A stretch of DNA of 64,000 nucleotides from Thioalkalivibrio sulfidiphilus HL-EbGr7 (GCF_000021985.1 NC_011901.1:1116001-1180000), one strand, 5' to 3'. Positions 7,875 to 18,553 are shown, numbered from the stretch's first letter. The notes: generated from the sequence alone by a model not told the origin. Program-made: numbers and translations.

Positions 7875-9335
7875 ATGCGCATCGTACAGGAAGCCCTCAC
7901 CTTCGACGACGTCCTGCTGCTGCCCGCCCATTCCACGGTGCTGCCCAAGGATGTGGACCTCACCACGCGTCTGACACGGGGCATCACCCTCAACATCCCG
8001 CTGTTGTCCGCCGCCATGGACACCGTGACCGAGGGCCGCCTGGCCATCGCCATGGCCCAGGAGGGCGGCATCGGCATCATTCACAAGAACATGAGCATCG
8101 AGGCCCAGGCCCAGCAGGTGCGCCTGGTCAAGAAATACGAGAGCGGGGTGATCAGCGATCCCGTGACCGTGACCCCCGGCACCAGCATCCGCGAGGTGCT
8201 GGCCATCACCCGGGCACACAACATCTCCGGCGTGCCGGTGGTGGACGGCGTCGACCTGGTGGGCATCGTCACCAGCCGCGACCTGCGCTTCGAGACCCGC
8301 ATGGACGCCCCGGTGTCAGAGATCATGACGCCCAAGGAGCGCCTGGTGACGGTGCGCGAGGGGGCCGAGAAGGAAGAGGTGCAGCACCTGCTGCACAAGC
8401 ACCGCATCGAAAAGGTGCTGGTGATCAACGACAAGTTCCACCTGCGCGGCATGATCACCGTCAAGGACATCCAGAAGTCCACCGACTTCCCCCTGGCCTG
8501 CAAGGACGAGCGGGGTCGCCTGCGGGTGGGCGCTGCCGTTGGCGTGGGCGCCGGCACCGACGAGCGCATCGCCGCCCTGGTGGAGGCCGGTGTGGACGTG
8601 GTGGTGGTGGACACCGCCCACGGCCATTCCCAGGGCGTGCTGGACCGGGTGTCCTGGGTGAAGAAACATTATCCCGACCTGCAGGTGATCGGCGGCAACA
8701 TTGCCACTGCCGAGGCCGCCCAGGCCCTGGTGGCCGCGGGCGCCGACGGCGTGAAGGTGGGCATCGGCCCCGGCTCCATCTGCACCACCCGCATCGTGGC
8801 CGGCGTGGGCGTGCCCCAGATCACGGCGATTGCCAATGTGCGCGAGGCCCTGCGCAACACCGACGTGCCCCTGGTGGCCGACGGCGGCATCCGCTTCTCC
8901 GGTGATCTGGCCAAGGCCATGGCCGCCGGTGCCCATTGCGTCATGATGGGTGGCCTGTTCGCCGGCACCGAGGAGGCGCCCGGCGAGGTGGAGCTCTACC
9001 AGGGTCGTTCCTACAAGTCCTACCGCGGCATGGGCTCGCTGGGCGCCATGCAGCAGGGCTCCTCGGACCGCTATTTCCAGGACAGCGAAAGCAGCGCCGA
9101 GAAGTTCGTGCCCGAGGGCATCGAGGGTCGCGTGCCCTACAAGGGCACCATCGTGGCCATCATCCACCAGCTGCTGGGTGGCCTGCGCTCCTCCATGGGC
9201 TACGTGGGCTGCGCCACCATCGAGGAGATGCGCACCAAGCCCGGCTTCGTGCGCGTGACCAGCGCCGGCATGCGCGAGAGCCACGTGCATGATGTGACCA
9301 TCACCAAGGAAGCGCCCAATTACCGGATGGACTGA
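7875..9335 (+). CDS. guaB: IMP dehydrogenase
   Basis: GuaB oxidises IMP to XMP with NAD+, the first committed step to GMP. The 486-residue protein begins [18 protein letters not shown], has two CBS domains (about residues 92-200) inserted in the TIM barrel, the catalytic loop GSICTTR with Cys near residue 303, and the flap region [10 protein letters not shown]. The length is normal. The ATG at 7875 sits behind a clear promoter. It is followed by guaA on the same strand, giving the usual guanine nucleotide pair, although a 104-bp hairpin-rich gap separates them. Confidence 0.97.
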   Translation: MRIVQEALTFDDVLLLPAHSTVLPKDVDLTTRLTRGITLNIPLLSAAMDTVTEGRLAIAMAQEGGIGIIHKNMSIEAQAQQVRLVKKYESGVISDPVTVTPGTSIREVLAITRAHNISGVPVVDGVDLVGIVTSRDLRFETRMDAPVSEIMTPKERLVTVREGAEKEEVQHLLHKHRIEKVLVINDKFHLRGMITVKDIQKSTDFPLACKDERGRLRVGAAVGVGAGTDERIAALVEAGVDVVVVDTAHGHSQGVLDRVSWVKKHYPDLQVIGGNIATAEAAQALVAAGADGVKVGIGPGSICTTRIVAGVGVPQITAIANVREALRNTDVPLVADGGIRFSGDLAKAMAAGAHCVMMGGLFAGTEEAPGEVELYQGRSYKSYRGMGSLGAMQQGSSDRYFQDSESSAEKFVPEGIEGRVPYKGTIVAIIHQLLGGLRSSMGYVGCATIEEMRTKPGFVRVTSAGMRESHVHDVTITKEAPNYRMD

Positions 9336-9349
9336 CGTCCATCCGGCAG

Positions 9350-9437
9350 TGGCAAGTCTCAAGTGGCAAGTGGCCAGGGAAGGCCAGTCACTTGTCCTGT
9401 TTTCCTTGCCACTCGCCACTTGAGACTAGCCACTTGT
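9350..9437. repeat. Heptad-type inverted repeat between guaB and guaA
   Basis: The left flank reads GGCAAGT, CTCAAGT, GGCAAGT. The right flank reads CTTGCCA, CTCGCCA, CTTGAGA, CTAGCCA, CTTGTCC, its complement in type. The predicted long stem-loop ends only 2 bp before the guaA start. The same heptamers recur at 43421-43490. Confidence 0.8.
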
Positions 9438-9439
9438 CC

Positions 9440-11011
9440 ATGAACATCCATTCCCACCGCATCCTGATCCTCGACTTCGGTTCCCAGTACACCCAGCTGA
9501 TCGCCCGCCGGGTGCGTGAGTGCGGGGTCTATTCCGAGATCCATCCCTGGGACATGAACCCGGAGGCCCTGCGCGCGTTCGCGCCCAGCGGCATTATCCT
9601 CTCCGGCGGCCCCGAGTCGGTGAACATGGACAACCCGCCCCGGGCCCACGAGCTGGTGTTCGAGCTGGGCGTGCCGGTGCTGGGCATCTGCTACGGCATG
9701 CAGACCATGGCTGCCCAGCTGGGCGGCCGGGTGGAGAGCGCCGATCACCGGGAGTTCGGCTACGCCCAGGTACGTGCCCGGGGCCACACCCGCCTGCTCA
9801 AGGACATCGAGGATCACACCACCCCGGAGGGCTACGGCCTGCTGGACGTGTGGATGTCCCACGGCGACCGGGTCACCGAGATGCCGGAAGGCTTCAAGCT
9901 CATGGCCTCCACGGACGCCGCGCCCATCGCCGGCATGGCCGACGAGGCGCGGCGCTTCTACGGCGTGCAGTTTCATCCCGAGGTTACCCACACGCGCCAG
10001 GGCATGCGCATCCTGTCGCGCTTCGTGCACGAGATCTGCGGCTGCGAAAGCCTGTGGACCGCCGAGAACATCATCGACGACATGACCGCCCGGGTGCGCG
10101 AACAGGTGGGCGATGACCAGGTGATCCTGGGCCTGTCCGGTGGCGTGGATTCCTCGGTGGTGGGCGCGCTGCTGCACAAGGCCATCGGCGATCAGCTCAC
10201 CTGCGTGTTCGTGGACACCGGTCTGCTGCGCCTGCACGAGGGCGACCAGGTGATGGCCACCTTCGCCAAGCACATGGGCGTGAAGGTCATCCGCGTGGAC
10301 GCCGAGGAGCGCTTCCTGAAGGCACTTGCCGGTGTCACCGACCCGGAGGCCAAGCGCAAGATCATCGGCGGCCTGTTCGTGGAGGTGTTCGACGAGGAGG
10401 CCGGCAAGCTTTCCAACGCCAAGTGGCTGGCCCAGGGCACCATCTACCCGGACGTGATCGAGTCCGCCGGCTCCAAGACCGGCAAGGCCCACGTGATCAA
10501 GTCCCACCACAACGTGGGCGGCCTGCCCGAGCACATGAAGATGGGCCTGGTGGAGCCGCTGCGGGAGCTGTTCAAGGACGAGGTGCGCAAGATCGGCGTC
10601 GAGCTGGGCTTGCCCAGCGAGATGGTCTACCGCCATCCCTTCCCGGGCCCGGGCCTCGGCGTGCGCATCCTCGGCGAGGTGAAGAAGGAATACGCCGACC
10701 TGCTGCGCAAGGCCGACCACATCTTCATCGAGGAACTGCGCAAGGCGGAACTCTACGACCAGGTCTCCCAGGCCTTCGTGGTGTTCCTGCCGGTCAAGTC
10801 CGTGGGCGTGATGGGCGACGGGCGCAAATACGACTACGTGGTGTCCCTGCGCGCCGTGGAGACCATCGACTTCATGACCGCCCGCTGGGCACACCTGCCC
10901 TACGAGTTCCTGGACACCGTGTCCCGGCGCATCATCAACGAGGTGAACGGGATCTCCCGGGTGACCTACGACATTTCCGGCAAGCCGCCGGCGACGATCG
11001 AGTGGGAATGA
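9440..11011 (+). CDS. guaA: GMP synthase (glutamine-hydrolysing)
   Basis: GuaA aminates XMP to GMP. The 523-residue enzyme has the class-I glutamine amidotransferase domain ([16 protein letters not shown]; catalytic Cys near residue 84 in GICYGMQ; His/Glu in FHPEV), the ATP-pyrophosphatase P-loop LSGGVDSSV, and the C-terminal dimerisation domain with [16 protein letters not shown], ending KPPATIEWE. The ATG directly follows the heptad repeat, which leaves no usual Shine-Dalgarno sequence; initiation may depend on the structure or be leader-poor. Confidence 0.97.
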   Translation: MNIHSHRILILDFGSQYTQLIARRVRECGVYSEIHPWDMNPEALRAFAPSGIILSGGPESVNMDNPPRAHELVFELGVPVLGICYGMQTMAAQLGGRVESADHREFGYAQVRARGHTRLLKDIEDHTTPEGYGLLDVWMSHGDRVTEMPEGFKLMASTDAAPIAGMADEARRFYGVQFHPEVTHTRQGMRILSRFVHEICGCESLWTAENIIDDMTARVREQVGDDQVILGLSGGVDSSVVGALLHKAIGDQLTCVFVDTGLLRLHEGDQVMATFAKHMGVKVIRVDAEERFLKALAGVTDPEAKRKIIGGLFVEVFDEEAGKLSNAKWLAQGTIYPDVIESAGSKTGKAHVIKSHHNVGGLPEHMKMGLVEPLRELFKDEVRKIGVELGLPSEMVYRHPFPGPGLGVRILGEVKKEYADLLRKADHIFIEELRKAELYDQVSQAFVVFLPVKSVGVMGDGRKYDYVVSLRAVETIDFMTARWAHLPYEFLDTVSRRIINEVNGISRVTYDISGKPPATIEWE

Positions 11012-11056
11012 AGGAAGGCGCTAGACTAGACGCGACCCGGCCCTGACCGTGCAGAG

Positions 11057-11581
<525 letters not shown>

Positions 11582-11623
11582 TCATACTACGCCCCATTCC
11601 ACTTATAACGGGCTTATTCGGGC

Positions 11624-12487
11624 GTGAGCAGCGGGAAAGATAGCAAAGAAATCGTCGATGACTTCGTGGGGAAGCTCAAGGCTGACCTGCAGAACAACGG
11701 CATTCAGATTCCGACCCTGCCCGACCTCTCCCTCCAGGCCCTGTTCACCATCAACCGGGACGACAGCTCCATCGACGACGTCACCGCCGTGGTGGCCCGG
11801 GATACGGCCATGGCCACCCGCCTGGTGCGCTATGCCAACAGCCCCGCCTACCGGGGCCTGACCCGCTGTGCCACCATCAAGTCCGCCATCACCCGCCTGG
11901 GCCTGCAGAAGACCAAGAACATCCTCCTGACCATGTCCATGAAGGAGGTGTTCAAGACCGGTCACCGCAGCATCAAGGAGCGCATGGAACAGCTCTGGGA
12001 GCACAGCATGGAGGTGGCCGCGCTCAGCATGCTCATCTCCCTGCGCCACCGCCACCTGGACGGCGAGGTGGCCCTGCTGGCAGGCCTGGTGCACGACATC
12101 GGCGTGATCCCCATCCTCAACAAGGCCAAGGATGTGGACGAGATCGTTCAGAATGACGAACAGCTCGGCATGATCATCGCCTCCCTACACGGCGCGGTGG
12201 GCAAGGCAGTGCTCAAGGCCTGGAACTTCGAACCCGACCTGATCGCGGTGGTCGCGGAACACGAAAACCTCAAGCGCGACCCGGGCGACGACGTACCGGT
12301 GGACTACGTGGACGTGGTCCAGGCCGCCAACGTCGAGAGCTACCAGGCCACCCGCCACCGCCTGGGACGCATCAACCGCCTGCACATCCCCGCCTACCGC
12401 CGCCTCGGCTACACCGCCGAGGACCCCGATCTGCATTGGGACCAGAGCATGAAGGGCATGGAGTTGGTAAGCAGAATATTCCTGTGA
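11624..12487 (+). CDS. HDOD domain protein
   Basis: The 287-residue cytoplasmic protein is built on an HDOD domain (about residues 27-220), with IPTLPDLSLQALFTIN at the front, VRYANSPAYRG and the degenerate HD-like LVHDIGVIP. HDOD proteins are signalling scaffolds related to HD hydrolases, often tied to c-di-GMP or stress control; no output domain is attached here. It starts with GTG 50 bp from the divergent tadA start. It is the last gene before the lower-GC island. Confidence 0.85.
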   Translation: MSSGKDSKEIVDDFVGKLKADLQNNGIQIPTLPDLSLQALFTINRDDSSIDDVTAVVARDTAMATRLVRYANSPAYRGLTRCATIKSAITRLGLQKTKNILLTMSMKEVFKTGHRSIKERMEQLWEHSMEVAALSMLISLRHRHLDGEVALLAGLVHDIGVIPILNKAKDVDEIVQNDEQLGMIIASLHGAVGKAVLKAWNFEPDLIAVVAEHENLKRDPGDDVPVDYVDVVQAANVESYQATRHRLGRINRLHIPAYRRLGYTAEDPDLHWDQSMKGMELVSRIFL

Positions 12488-12788
12488 GCGCGAAGTGCTC
12501 ACAGGGCAGAGACAAGAGGCAAGATGCAAGAGACAGGAAAAAGCCTTTCACTTGTCTCTAGCTAGCGCCCTCATTCCCGCTCAATCATCATCGATGGCTT
12601 TAACCCATTGAAAATATGGGCTTCATGAACGACTGATTTTGGGCTTTACCGTCGCTTATACTGCCAGAATCACCAGATCTTTGTTTCCGCCGATGATGCG
12701 GCGATTTTTCAGACCATGATCAACCAAAAGAATGTCTGATTAACTCTCATCTGGAAATCGCGCATCCAATGGGGAATGCACCATCTCT
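12488..12788. other. Island left border: heptad repeat and gene fragments
   Basis: The first part (12509-12560) has heptad-type repeats (GACAAGA, GGCAAGA, TGCAAGA and a complementary tail). Base composition then drops sharply. On the minus strand a 25-codon tail ends NGLKPSMMIERE. On the plus strand a 36-codon tail ends FQTMINQKNV. Both look like remnants, but neither is long enough to name. No complete gene is visible. Confidence 0.5.
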
Positions 12789-13574
12789 CTACGACGACAG
12801 CAAGATCGAGATGCGACCTTCGAAATTTCGGATGATCTGCACCAAGCTGCCGTGGGGAATCAGCGCAGGCCCATGCTCTTTCTGAATCCACAGATTTCCA
12901 GCCTCATCGCGGACAGTCCATACTCCAGCGACACCGAACTGATCCTCGACCTGAATGTTCCCCACCGGCAGCCCACAGCCACGTGGGATGCGTAAGCAGT
13001 TGTCAATCGCCGAGAACCGAGCGAATCCTATGCTGTGGGCTCTTACGAATAGTCGGCCTTCCACTTCATGCGCTGTTCGTCCATTACGGTCCTGATAGAC
13101 AGACACCGTCAAATACTGCGTATCAACAGCGCTGAGCTTTGTTGCCCAGGTCGAGTCGGGCAGATTGCCGACAACGGCAACATAGCGCGGAATGTAGCTC
13201 AAAAGATCCTTGGCTTGTTCTCGGGTCAGATCTCCAAAAGCCCGTACCAAGCTCGTAACACAAGAGTCCTCTGGGTCACCATAGCGAAAGCAGCGAACTT
13301 GAGGCAGGACGTGGTGTTCCAGCGAATGACCTGCCAGCTCAACCTCGACGACGAACCAATGCGATAAAGTCTTGTGAACAAGCGCCAGGTCCGCAACGCG
13401 ACGCTCGCCCTCCAGGACGAACGCTCCAGCGAACACGCCGCAACGGTATTCCGGCATCAAACACGATAGCGCTTTAACGACCTCAGCCTCGAAGTCACCC
13501 TCGACATATGTCGTTGGATCAACAAGCTGAAAAATGTTTTCGGGATGGCATTCGCCGGCCAATAGCATTCTCAT
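12789..13574 (-). CDS. Putative PD-(D/E)XK-like nuclease subunit of the island system
   Basis: I do not recognise this 261-residue protein by name. Residues 31-95 have the layout of a restriction-endonuclease-like core: Glu near 31, Asp62 in RVADLALVH, then the strand WFVVEVELAG with Glu77 and Glu79 in place of D/E-X-K, followed by a His-rich helix HSLEHHVLPQV. The C-terminal third has no clear motif. The ATG at 13572-13574 overlaps the helicase stop as ATGA, so it is translationally coupled and is the last gene of the minus-strand set. Base composition is lower-GC, like its neighbours. Nuclease function is inference from residue layout and context. Confidence 0.55.
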   Translation of the reverse strand: MRMLLAGECHPENIFQLVDPTTYVEGDFEAEVVKALSCLMPEYRCGVFAGAFVLEGERRVADLALVHKTLSHWFVVEVELAGHSLEHHVLPQVRCFRYGDPEDSCVTSLVRAFGDLTREQAKDLLSYIPRYVAVVGNLPDSTWATKLSAVDTQYLTVSVYQDRNGRTAHEVEGRLFVRAHSIGFARFSAIDNCLRIPRGCGLPVGNIQVEDQFGVAGVWTVRDEAGNLWIQKEHGPALIPHGSLVQIIRNFEGRISILLSS

Positions 13575-14728
13575 GCCCGGCTCCACGTCACGGTTGCTAC
13601 GCCCTCAAGGCGCTCCTCTTCCTCTTTGAGGCGCTGAATTTCTAGACCGGTCGCAACGAGCGTATAGATTGAAGCACGGTTTTTTCCCTTCGCGGGTCGC
13701 ACGACCCGACCGAGTCGTTGGATACGCTGGCGCCGCGTCGCCGTGCTAGCAGCAATGATACCGATTTCAGTTTCGGGCACGTTGAAGCCTTCGTCGAGCG
13801 CACGACACGTTACCAACACATCGATCTCACCGCGTCGGTACTGTCCCAACATCGCGGCTTTCGCGCGGAGCGGCAGCTTAGAGTGATACACGCCACTCTT
13901 GACGCCGTTTTCGGATAGCACGCCGTGGATCAGATCGCAGGCTTCGATATCTTCATGAAAGATCAGGGTACGCTTGCCGCGATTTGCAGCCACCAACTTA
14001 AGCGCCAAGCGAATTCGGTTCAGGCTGAGATTCAAGACGCGGGCTCGCTTCAGGAACAGTGCAATCGTTTCCTCAGCTTCGGTGCCATGCTGGCTGATGG
14101 AGCGCGCTATGGCTCGGCTGAGCTTGTCATATTCGGCTTGTCTGCCTGCTTCCAACTCGAAGACGATGTTCTTCAGTTCGAAGGGCACGATTACACCGTC
14201 ACGCAGTGCATCTGTGTAGTCATAGCTGTAGATGATCTCGCCGAGTGCTGGAACGAGCACATCCTTCAGGCCGTCGTCATATTGCCGTTCAGGAGTTGCC
14301 GAAAGGCCCAAAGACGCGAAGGTTGGAACTTGAAGTGCCGAACGAAACTGTTCAGATGCAGCCTTGTGACACTCATCGACTATTAGGAAGCACTTATGCT
14401 GCTCCTGCATGCGTTCAGGCAACTTGGCGGCCGTGTTGAGCACTGCGATGTTAATCGCCCCAAGGCGGAAGCGCAGGCTCCCAGTGATGATGTTTATTTC
14501 ATCAAGATCAAGATCGAAGTAGCTTGCTGCCTCTTCCCACCATTGCTCAAGCAACGCCGAGGTCGGGACGACGATGAGTGTCGCGACCGGCCGAATGCGG
14601 TCGACGCATGACAGCGCAAACACCGTCTTACCGCCGCCCGTAACGACACTTACGATGCCGCGATGGTTAGCTTGTTCCCAATTAGCGAGCGCATCGACTT
14701 GCCAGCCTCGCGGCGTCAATTTTGGCAT
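13571..14728 (-). CDS. SF2 DNA helicase of the island system
   Basis: The 385-residue protein is a compact superfamily 2 helicase of the XPB/ResIII type. Walker A is TGGGKT (30-35), the DExx box is DECH (118-121), motif III is SATP (143-146), motif V is RALDEGFNVPE and motif VI is QRIQRLGRVVRP. There is no extra nuclease or specificity domain. It follows the GHKL ATPase gene by 11 bp and overlaps the next gene by 4 bp. In restriction systems this type of motor moves on DNA for a partner nuclease; the role here is inferred from context. Confidence 0.88.
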   Translation of the reverse strand: MPKLTPRGWQVDALANWEQANHRGIVSVVTGGGKTVFALSCVDRIRPVATLIVVPTSALLEQWWEEAASYFDLDLDEINIITGSLRFRLGAINIAVLNTAAKLPERMQEQHKCFLIVDECHKAASEQFRSALQVPTFASLGLSATPERQYDDGLKDVLVPALGEIIYSYDYTDALRDGVIVPFELKNIVFELEAGRQAEYDKLSRAIARSISQHGTEAEETIALFLKRARVLNLSLNRIRLALKLVAANRGKRTLIFHEDIEACDLIHGVLSENGVKSGVYHSKLPLRAKAAMLGQYRRGEIDVLVTCRALDEGFNVPETEIGIIAASTATRRQRIQRLGRVVRPAKGKNRASIYTLVATGLEIQRLKEEEERLEGVATVTWSRA

Positions 14729-15347
14729 TCCACGCCTCTTCAGCTCTGGTCTGAAGCGGGATCGATTTTATTCCCGAATAGATCTTCCTCAGCCTGCGCG
14801 CGAACCTCAGCATCCGCGTTGTCGAGTTGTGTCGCCCGCGCTCTCAGCAAGTCATTCTTCAGACGGCGCACGCTGTCTGGATTGACGCGAGAGAGCAACT
14901 TACTAGTCTTGAACTCTGCAACTGCATCAAAGATGTACTGCTGCACGCATTCGAGTATTGCGTCCTTCGCTTCTAGCGTCTGGTAGTAAGGATGCAAGCC
15001 ATTGATGATGACATGGAGAGTACTGTGGTCTGCGCCTGGTACAAACGTGACGTGCGGCTCCCACTCGCTGGCCTCCTTCAGCGACATCACTACTTTCAAA
15101 TCCGGAAGAATATCGAATGTGACCAGCTCCTCTTCGGCGGTAAGCGTCTTCAAGATCTGCTGGTTGTTGGCCGCGGTAGTTTCAGGCGGTGGCAGGGCAG
15201 CGTTGTTCAGCGCGTCCTTGAACTCATTGCTCGTGAATTCGCTTTGCATGCTCATGGCGAACTCGCGCACTTGTTCCTTCGACCATTTTTGCCGCCCGCT
15301 GCCTCGCCGGCTCTTGGCGTACTCTGCATAAGCTTTGGTCTCGTTAA

Positions 15348-16511
15348 GGCATCTCTGAATAACCCAGCCTGATGCCAAAAAAATCTGCTTCCGCAGTCTA
15401 GTCGTTCAAATTTCGATCAATGCTACCCCCCAAAGGGGCTCATTCCGCCCATTTCCCGCCGGTTTGGGGTGGAAAACAGGCGTACTACCCCTACGCGAGC
15501 ATGTAGGGTTCCGCCCGCAGCAGGTTTGTAAACCCTGCCAGCAGGTACAGTCGGCTCGTGTTCTTGGCCAGGCCACGATAGCGAACCTTGGCATAGCCAA
15601 ACATCTGCTTGATGCGCTGGAACACATGCTCCACCTTTGCGCGCATGCTCGCCTTGTTCTTCTCGATCTTGTGCAAGGGCGATCTCTTCGGCAGCGCCGC
15701 GCGCTTGCCTGGCCGCATCGCGATGCGCCAGTCCACCCGGCGATCTTGATGCTCTTCGCGCCTCTCGATGCCCTGATAGCCGGCATCGGCCCACACCACT
15801 TTTTCCTCACCATGCAGCAGTTTGTCGGCCACGTTGATATCGGCTTCATTGGCGGGCGTCGTCTCCAGGCTGTGGATCAGGCCCAGCGTGTCATCCACGC
15901 CCACATGCACCTTCATGCCGAAATGCCAGGCGTTGCCCTTCTTGGTCTGGTGCATCTCCGGATCGCGCTCGCCAGACGCATTCTTGGTCGAACTCGGCGC
16001 CGACAGAATGCTGGCATCCACGATCGTGCCCTCCTTCAGCATCAAGCCCTGCTCAGCCAGAGTCTGGTTGATCTCCTTGAACAGCTTCGCTGCCAGGTTG
16101 TGGCGTTCCAGCAGGCGTCGAAAGTTCAGGATCGTCGTCTCATCGGGGATCCGGTCCAACTTCAAGCCGGCGAAGCGGCGCATCGACTCCACTTCGTACA
16201 GCGCGTCCTCCAGCCCCGGATCACTCAGGTTGTAGAACAACTGCAGGCAGTGCACGCGTAGCATGGTCGGCAACGGGTAGGCAGGCCGACCGCCCTGCGG
16301 ACCGGCCTTGGCGTAGTAGCGAATGATCTTCTTCTCCAGCCGCTTCCACGGAATCAGCCCTTCCATCCGCTCCAGGAACAACTCACGCCGGGTCTTGTGC
16401 TTCTTGTTCTCGTATTCGGCTTCTGCGAAAGTCAGCTGGCTCATGGCGAATGGCTCGGGTTGGATGCGATGCCGGGATTATGCCAAATGGGCTGGGTTAT
16501 TCAGAGATGCC
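15348..16511 (-). mobile_element. IS5-family insertion sequence with TTAA target duplication
   Basis: The 1164-bp element has 22-bp perfect terminal inverted repeats starting GGCATCTCTGAATAACC. It is flanked by TTAA on both sides (15344-15347 and 16512-16515), a YTAR-type 4-bp duplication. It carries one intact transposase gene and lies inside the GHKL ATPase gene. Perfect ends and duplication suggest a recent insertion. Confidence 0.96.
15491..16444 (-). CDS. IS5-family transposase
   Basis: The 317-residue transposase starts MSQLTFAEAEYENKKHKTRR. It has the N-terminal DUF772-type region (about 30-110) and a DDE catalytic core with Asp143 (IVDASILSAP), Asp220 (VWADAGYQG) and Glu272 (RAKVEHVFQRIK, with the R and K of the Y-(2)-R-(3)-E-(6)-K pattern). 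The frame is complete. It sits wholly inside the IS boundaries and is transcribed in the same direction as the interrupted ATPase gene. Confidence 0.95.
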   Translation of the reverse strand: MSQLTFAEAEYENKKHKTRRELFLERMEGLIPWKRLEKKIIRYYAKAGPQGGRPAYPLPTMLRVHCLQLFYNLSDPGLEDALYEVESMRRFAGLKLDRIPDETTILNFRRLLERHNLAAKLFKEINQTLAEQGLMLKEGTIVDASILSAPSSTKNASGERDPEMHQTKKGNAWHFGMKVHVGVDDTLGLIHSLETTPANEADINVADKLLHGEEKVVWADAGYQGIERREEHQDRRVDWRIAMRPGKRAALPKRSPLHKIEKNKASMRAKVEHVFQRIKQMFGYAKVRYRGLAKNTSRLYLLAGFTNLLRAEPYMLA

Positions 16512-17560
16512 TTAACGAGAAATTGCTCCAGCTTGTCCTCTTCGTCTCCCTCAAAAAGGATCGCATCCTTCGTATGGGACACAACGAAACCATCGAGTTT
16601 CAGGACACCAGTGAGTCGCTGCGCAACGAGGTTATTGGCGCCTTCGTCATCGACACCGCCATAAATGGCCTTAGGCTTCCAGGCATTCGGAAAACCCTGG
16701 ATTTGACGATTATTCTGGAAGAGAGAAAAACCACCGAATTTTCGACCACCCTTGCGCAACACACCGATCCAGCCCATAACCTTCTTGCCATCGATGTCGA
16801 GTTCCGGCAGATCGCGGCGCATGACCGTGCCAGACGGGTCGGTATCCCAGTCGCTGTCCTGGGGCGGCGCCACTTCCTCGCCGTTATAGGTCAACTTCAG
16901 TGCTACCTGGCCCTTGTCGTCTGGTCTCAAGTCGAACATGTACATCGAACCCAAATAGGTCTTGATGGTCTCTTCGGAGCGCTTCTGAATCACGCGGCGT
17001 AGGTCTGTGATCGTGATGCGCGTGTAGTGCGCATCTTTGCTCACTGACTTCATAGTCAACGGGACCTTCGCGCCATGGTTCGCAATCGCGTTGACATCGA
17101 CCGTAGCGGTCCATTCTTCGCCGCTGCCCCATTCGCATGTCGTCACCGACCATTTCGCGCCGATCCAGCATGCGGCCGTTTTCATTCCCATGCCATATTT
17201 CGATCGGCCCTTGCTGTCAGCTGTTGGGTTAGCGATCTTCAGCGCGGCGATCAAGTCTGCCTTAGTCATCCCTATCGAGTTGTCCTCGATCGTGATTTCC
17301 TTGGTCTGTCGGTTGTGCACGATGGATATCGTAAGCGGTTGTCCTTCTGACTTCAGCAGATCATTGACAAGCGTTCCATAGTTAAGGCGCGACTGGGTCG
17401 AGTTGTCTACGAACTCGGCTAGCGCGAACCACATCGTGTAGCTCAGACGGCTGTAGGCATCGATCGCCTTTGGGCCGACACTCAGCTCGGCTTCGTCAAT
17501 GTTCTGCGTCATTCGTTAGCTCCCCCAGGTTGAAAAACATGCCCAACATTCGTCGGCGGA

Positions 17561-18553
17561 TTAGAATACTGAAAACGAATCTAGGGTTATGCCATTGCCA
17601 AAGCGACCGCGGGATCCTTTAATGTATTCCTCAGATGCCTCGATGCTGATCCAAAACCGCTCAAGATTCTCTGCAGCGCAACCCGTAGTGTTGCTGCCAC
17701 CGAATGGGTCCAAGACAATATCACCCGGCTCAGTAAGAAACTTGATAAAGAACTTCGCTAGATCGCTTGGCATCCGTGCAGGGTGCAGTTGGAATTGGTT
17801 GTTCCGGCAATACGTTTGATATGCGTCGGAGGCTAGTGTGTTTGCATACGTCAGGACGTTCGACGGAATCGCACCGCCATTGTTTTTCAGGAACGAGGTC
17901 TCTCCGATGTCATGTTCCGACGGGCGCTTGCCGGCGTTGTACGAGCCTTTTTTCAGCAAATCCTTCATGGATTTGCTGTATTCCTGGAGCACACGCTGAT
18001 TGCTCGCCTTGGGTTTTTCGTTTGGTGACAGCCACCACAGCTTCGTGAAACTATCTTTCACCCGAATACGTTCGACATTGACCCACTGTGCCGGTGACGG
18101 CAATTTCGCCGGGTTTTGCCAGATAAACTCTTGGCAGAGGTAAAGATCGTTCTTGGACTGAAATTCAAGAAGCGCGCGTAGTGCCAGTGTGGACATTACT
18201 GGCGAGCCAGGCTCCCAAGAGTTTCCCATCTCGATCACGATAGATCCGTCCGGTGTGAGCATTTTCTTGAAGAGCGGGCCGAACGTACAAAGCCAGCGGA
18301 TATAACTTTCCCCCGTCTCATTGCCATAGCGCTTTTTACGATTCAGTGGGAAAGGCGGTGACGTGAAGATCAGGTTCACCTTGCCTTCAAAACGCGCCAG
18401 AGATCCGTCGCTAAGAATTTCGTCGGATTTGCCGTGAAGCATGCGGCCCCACGCAGTTGCATAGGCAACGTTGGATGGCGGTCGCCCCATGAACGGGTTC
18501 ATCAGCCGCGCACTTGCATCTTCTCCGGTGGTTACTAGTGTAGTTGTCGGCAT
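17561..18553 (-). CDS. DNA methyltransferase (beta-class, N4-cytosine/N6-adenine)
   Basis: The 330-residue enzyme has motif IV TSPPF (64-68) before the SAM-binding motif I DPFGGSNTTG (282-291), the order of beta-class amino-methyltransferases. TSPP is more usual in N4-cytosine enzymes, but N6-adenine is not excluded. The variable middle part (about 150-250) probably recognises the target. It is the first intact gene of the island set and appears fully functional. The 76-bp gap upstream leads to a broken HTH gene. Confidence 0.9.
   Translation of the reverse strand: MPTTTLVTTGEDASARLMNPFMGRPPSNVAYATAWGRMLHGKSDEILSDGSLARFEGKVNLIFTSPPFPLNRKKRYGNETGESYIRWLCTFGPLFKKMLTPDGSIVIEMGNSWEPGSPVMSTLALRALLEFQSKNDLYLCQEFIWQNPAKLPSPAQWVNVERIRVKDSFTKLWWLSPNEKPKASNQRVLQEYSKSMKDLLKKGSYNAGKRPSEHDIGETSFLKNNGGAIPSNVLTYANTLASDAYQTYCRNNQFQLHPARMPSDLAKFFIKFLTEPGDIVLDPFGGSNTTGCAAENLERFWISIEASEEYIKGSRGRFGNGITLDSFSVF

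Larger units (their letters stand above)
14740..17512 (-). pseudogene. MORC/MutL-like GHKL ATPase gene split by an IS5-family insertion
   Basis: The proximal part (17512 to about 16512) has a GHKL ATPase fold: N-box LAEFVDNSTQS (residues 31-41), G1 EDNSIGM (76-82) and G2 YGMGMKTAA (106-114), the arrangement seen in MutL and MORC ATPases. The distal part (15347-14740) continues in the same frame after the IS. Removing the 1164-bp IS and one TTAA leaves 1605 bp, exactly 535 codons with no stop, joining FLV to NETKAYAEYAK. The gene follows the methyltransferase by 48 bp and precedes the helicase by 11 bp. The proximal frame now reads about 11 codons into the IS; the distal frame could restart from an ATG inside the IS end. 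Confidence 0.88.
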
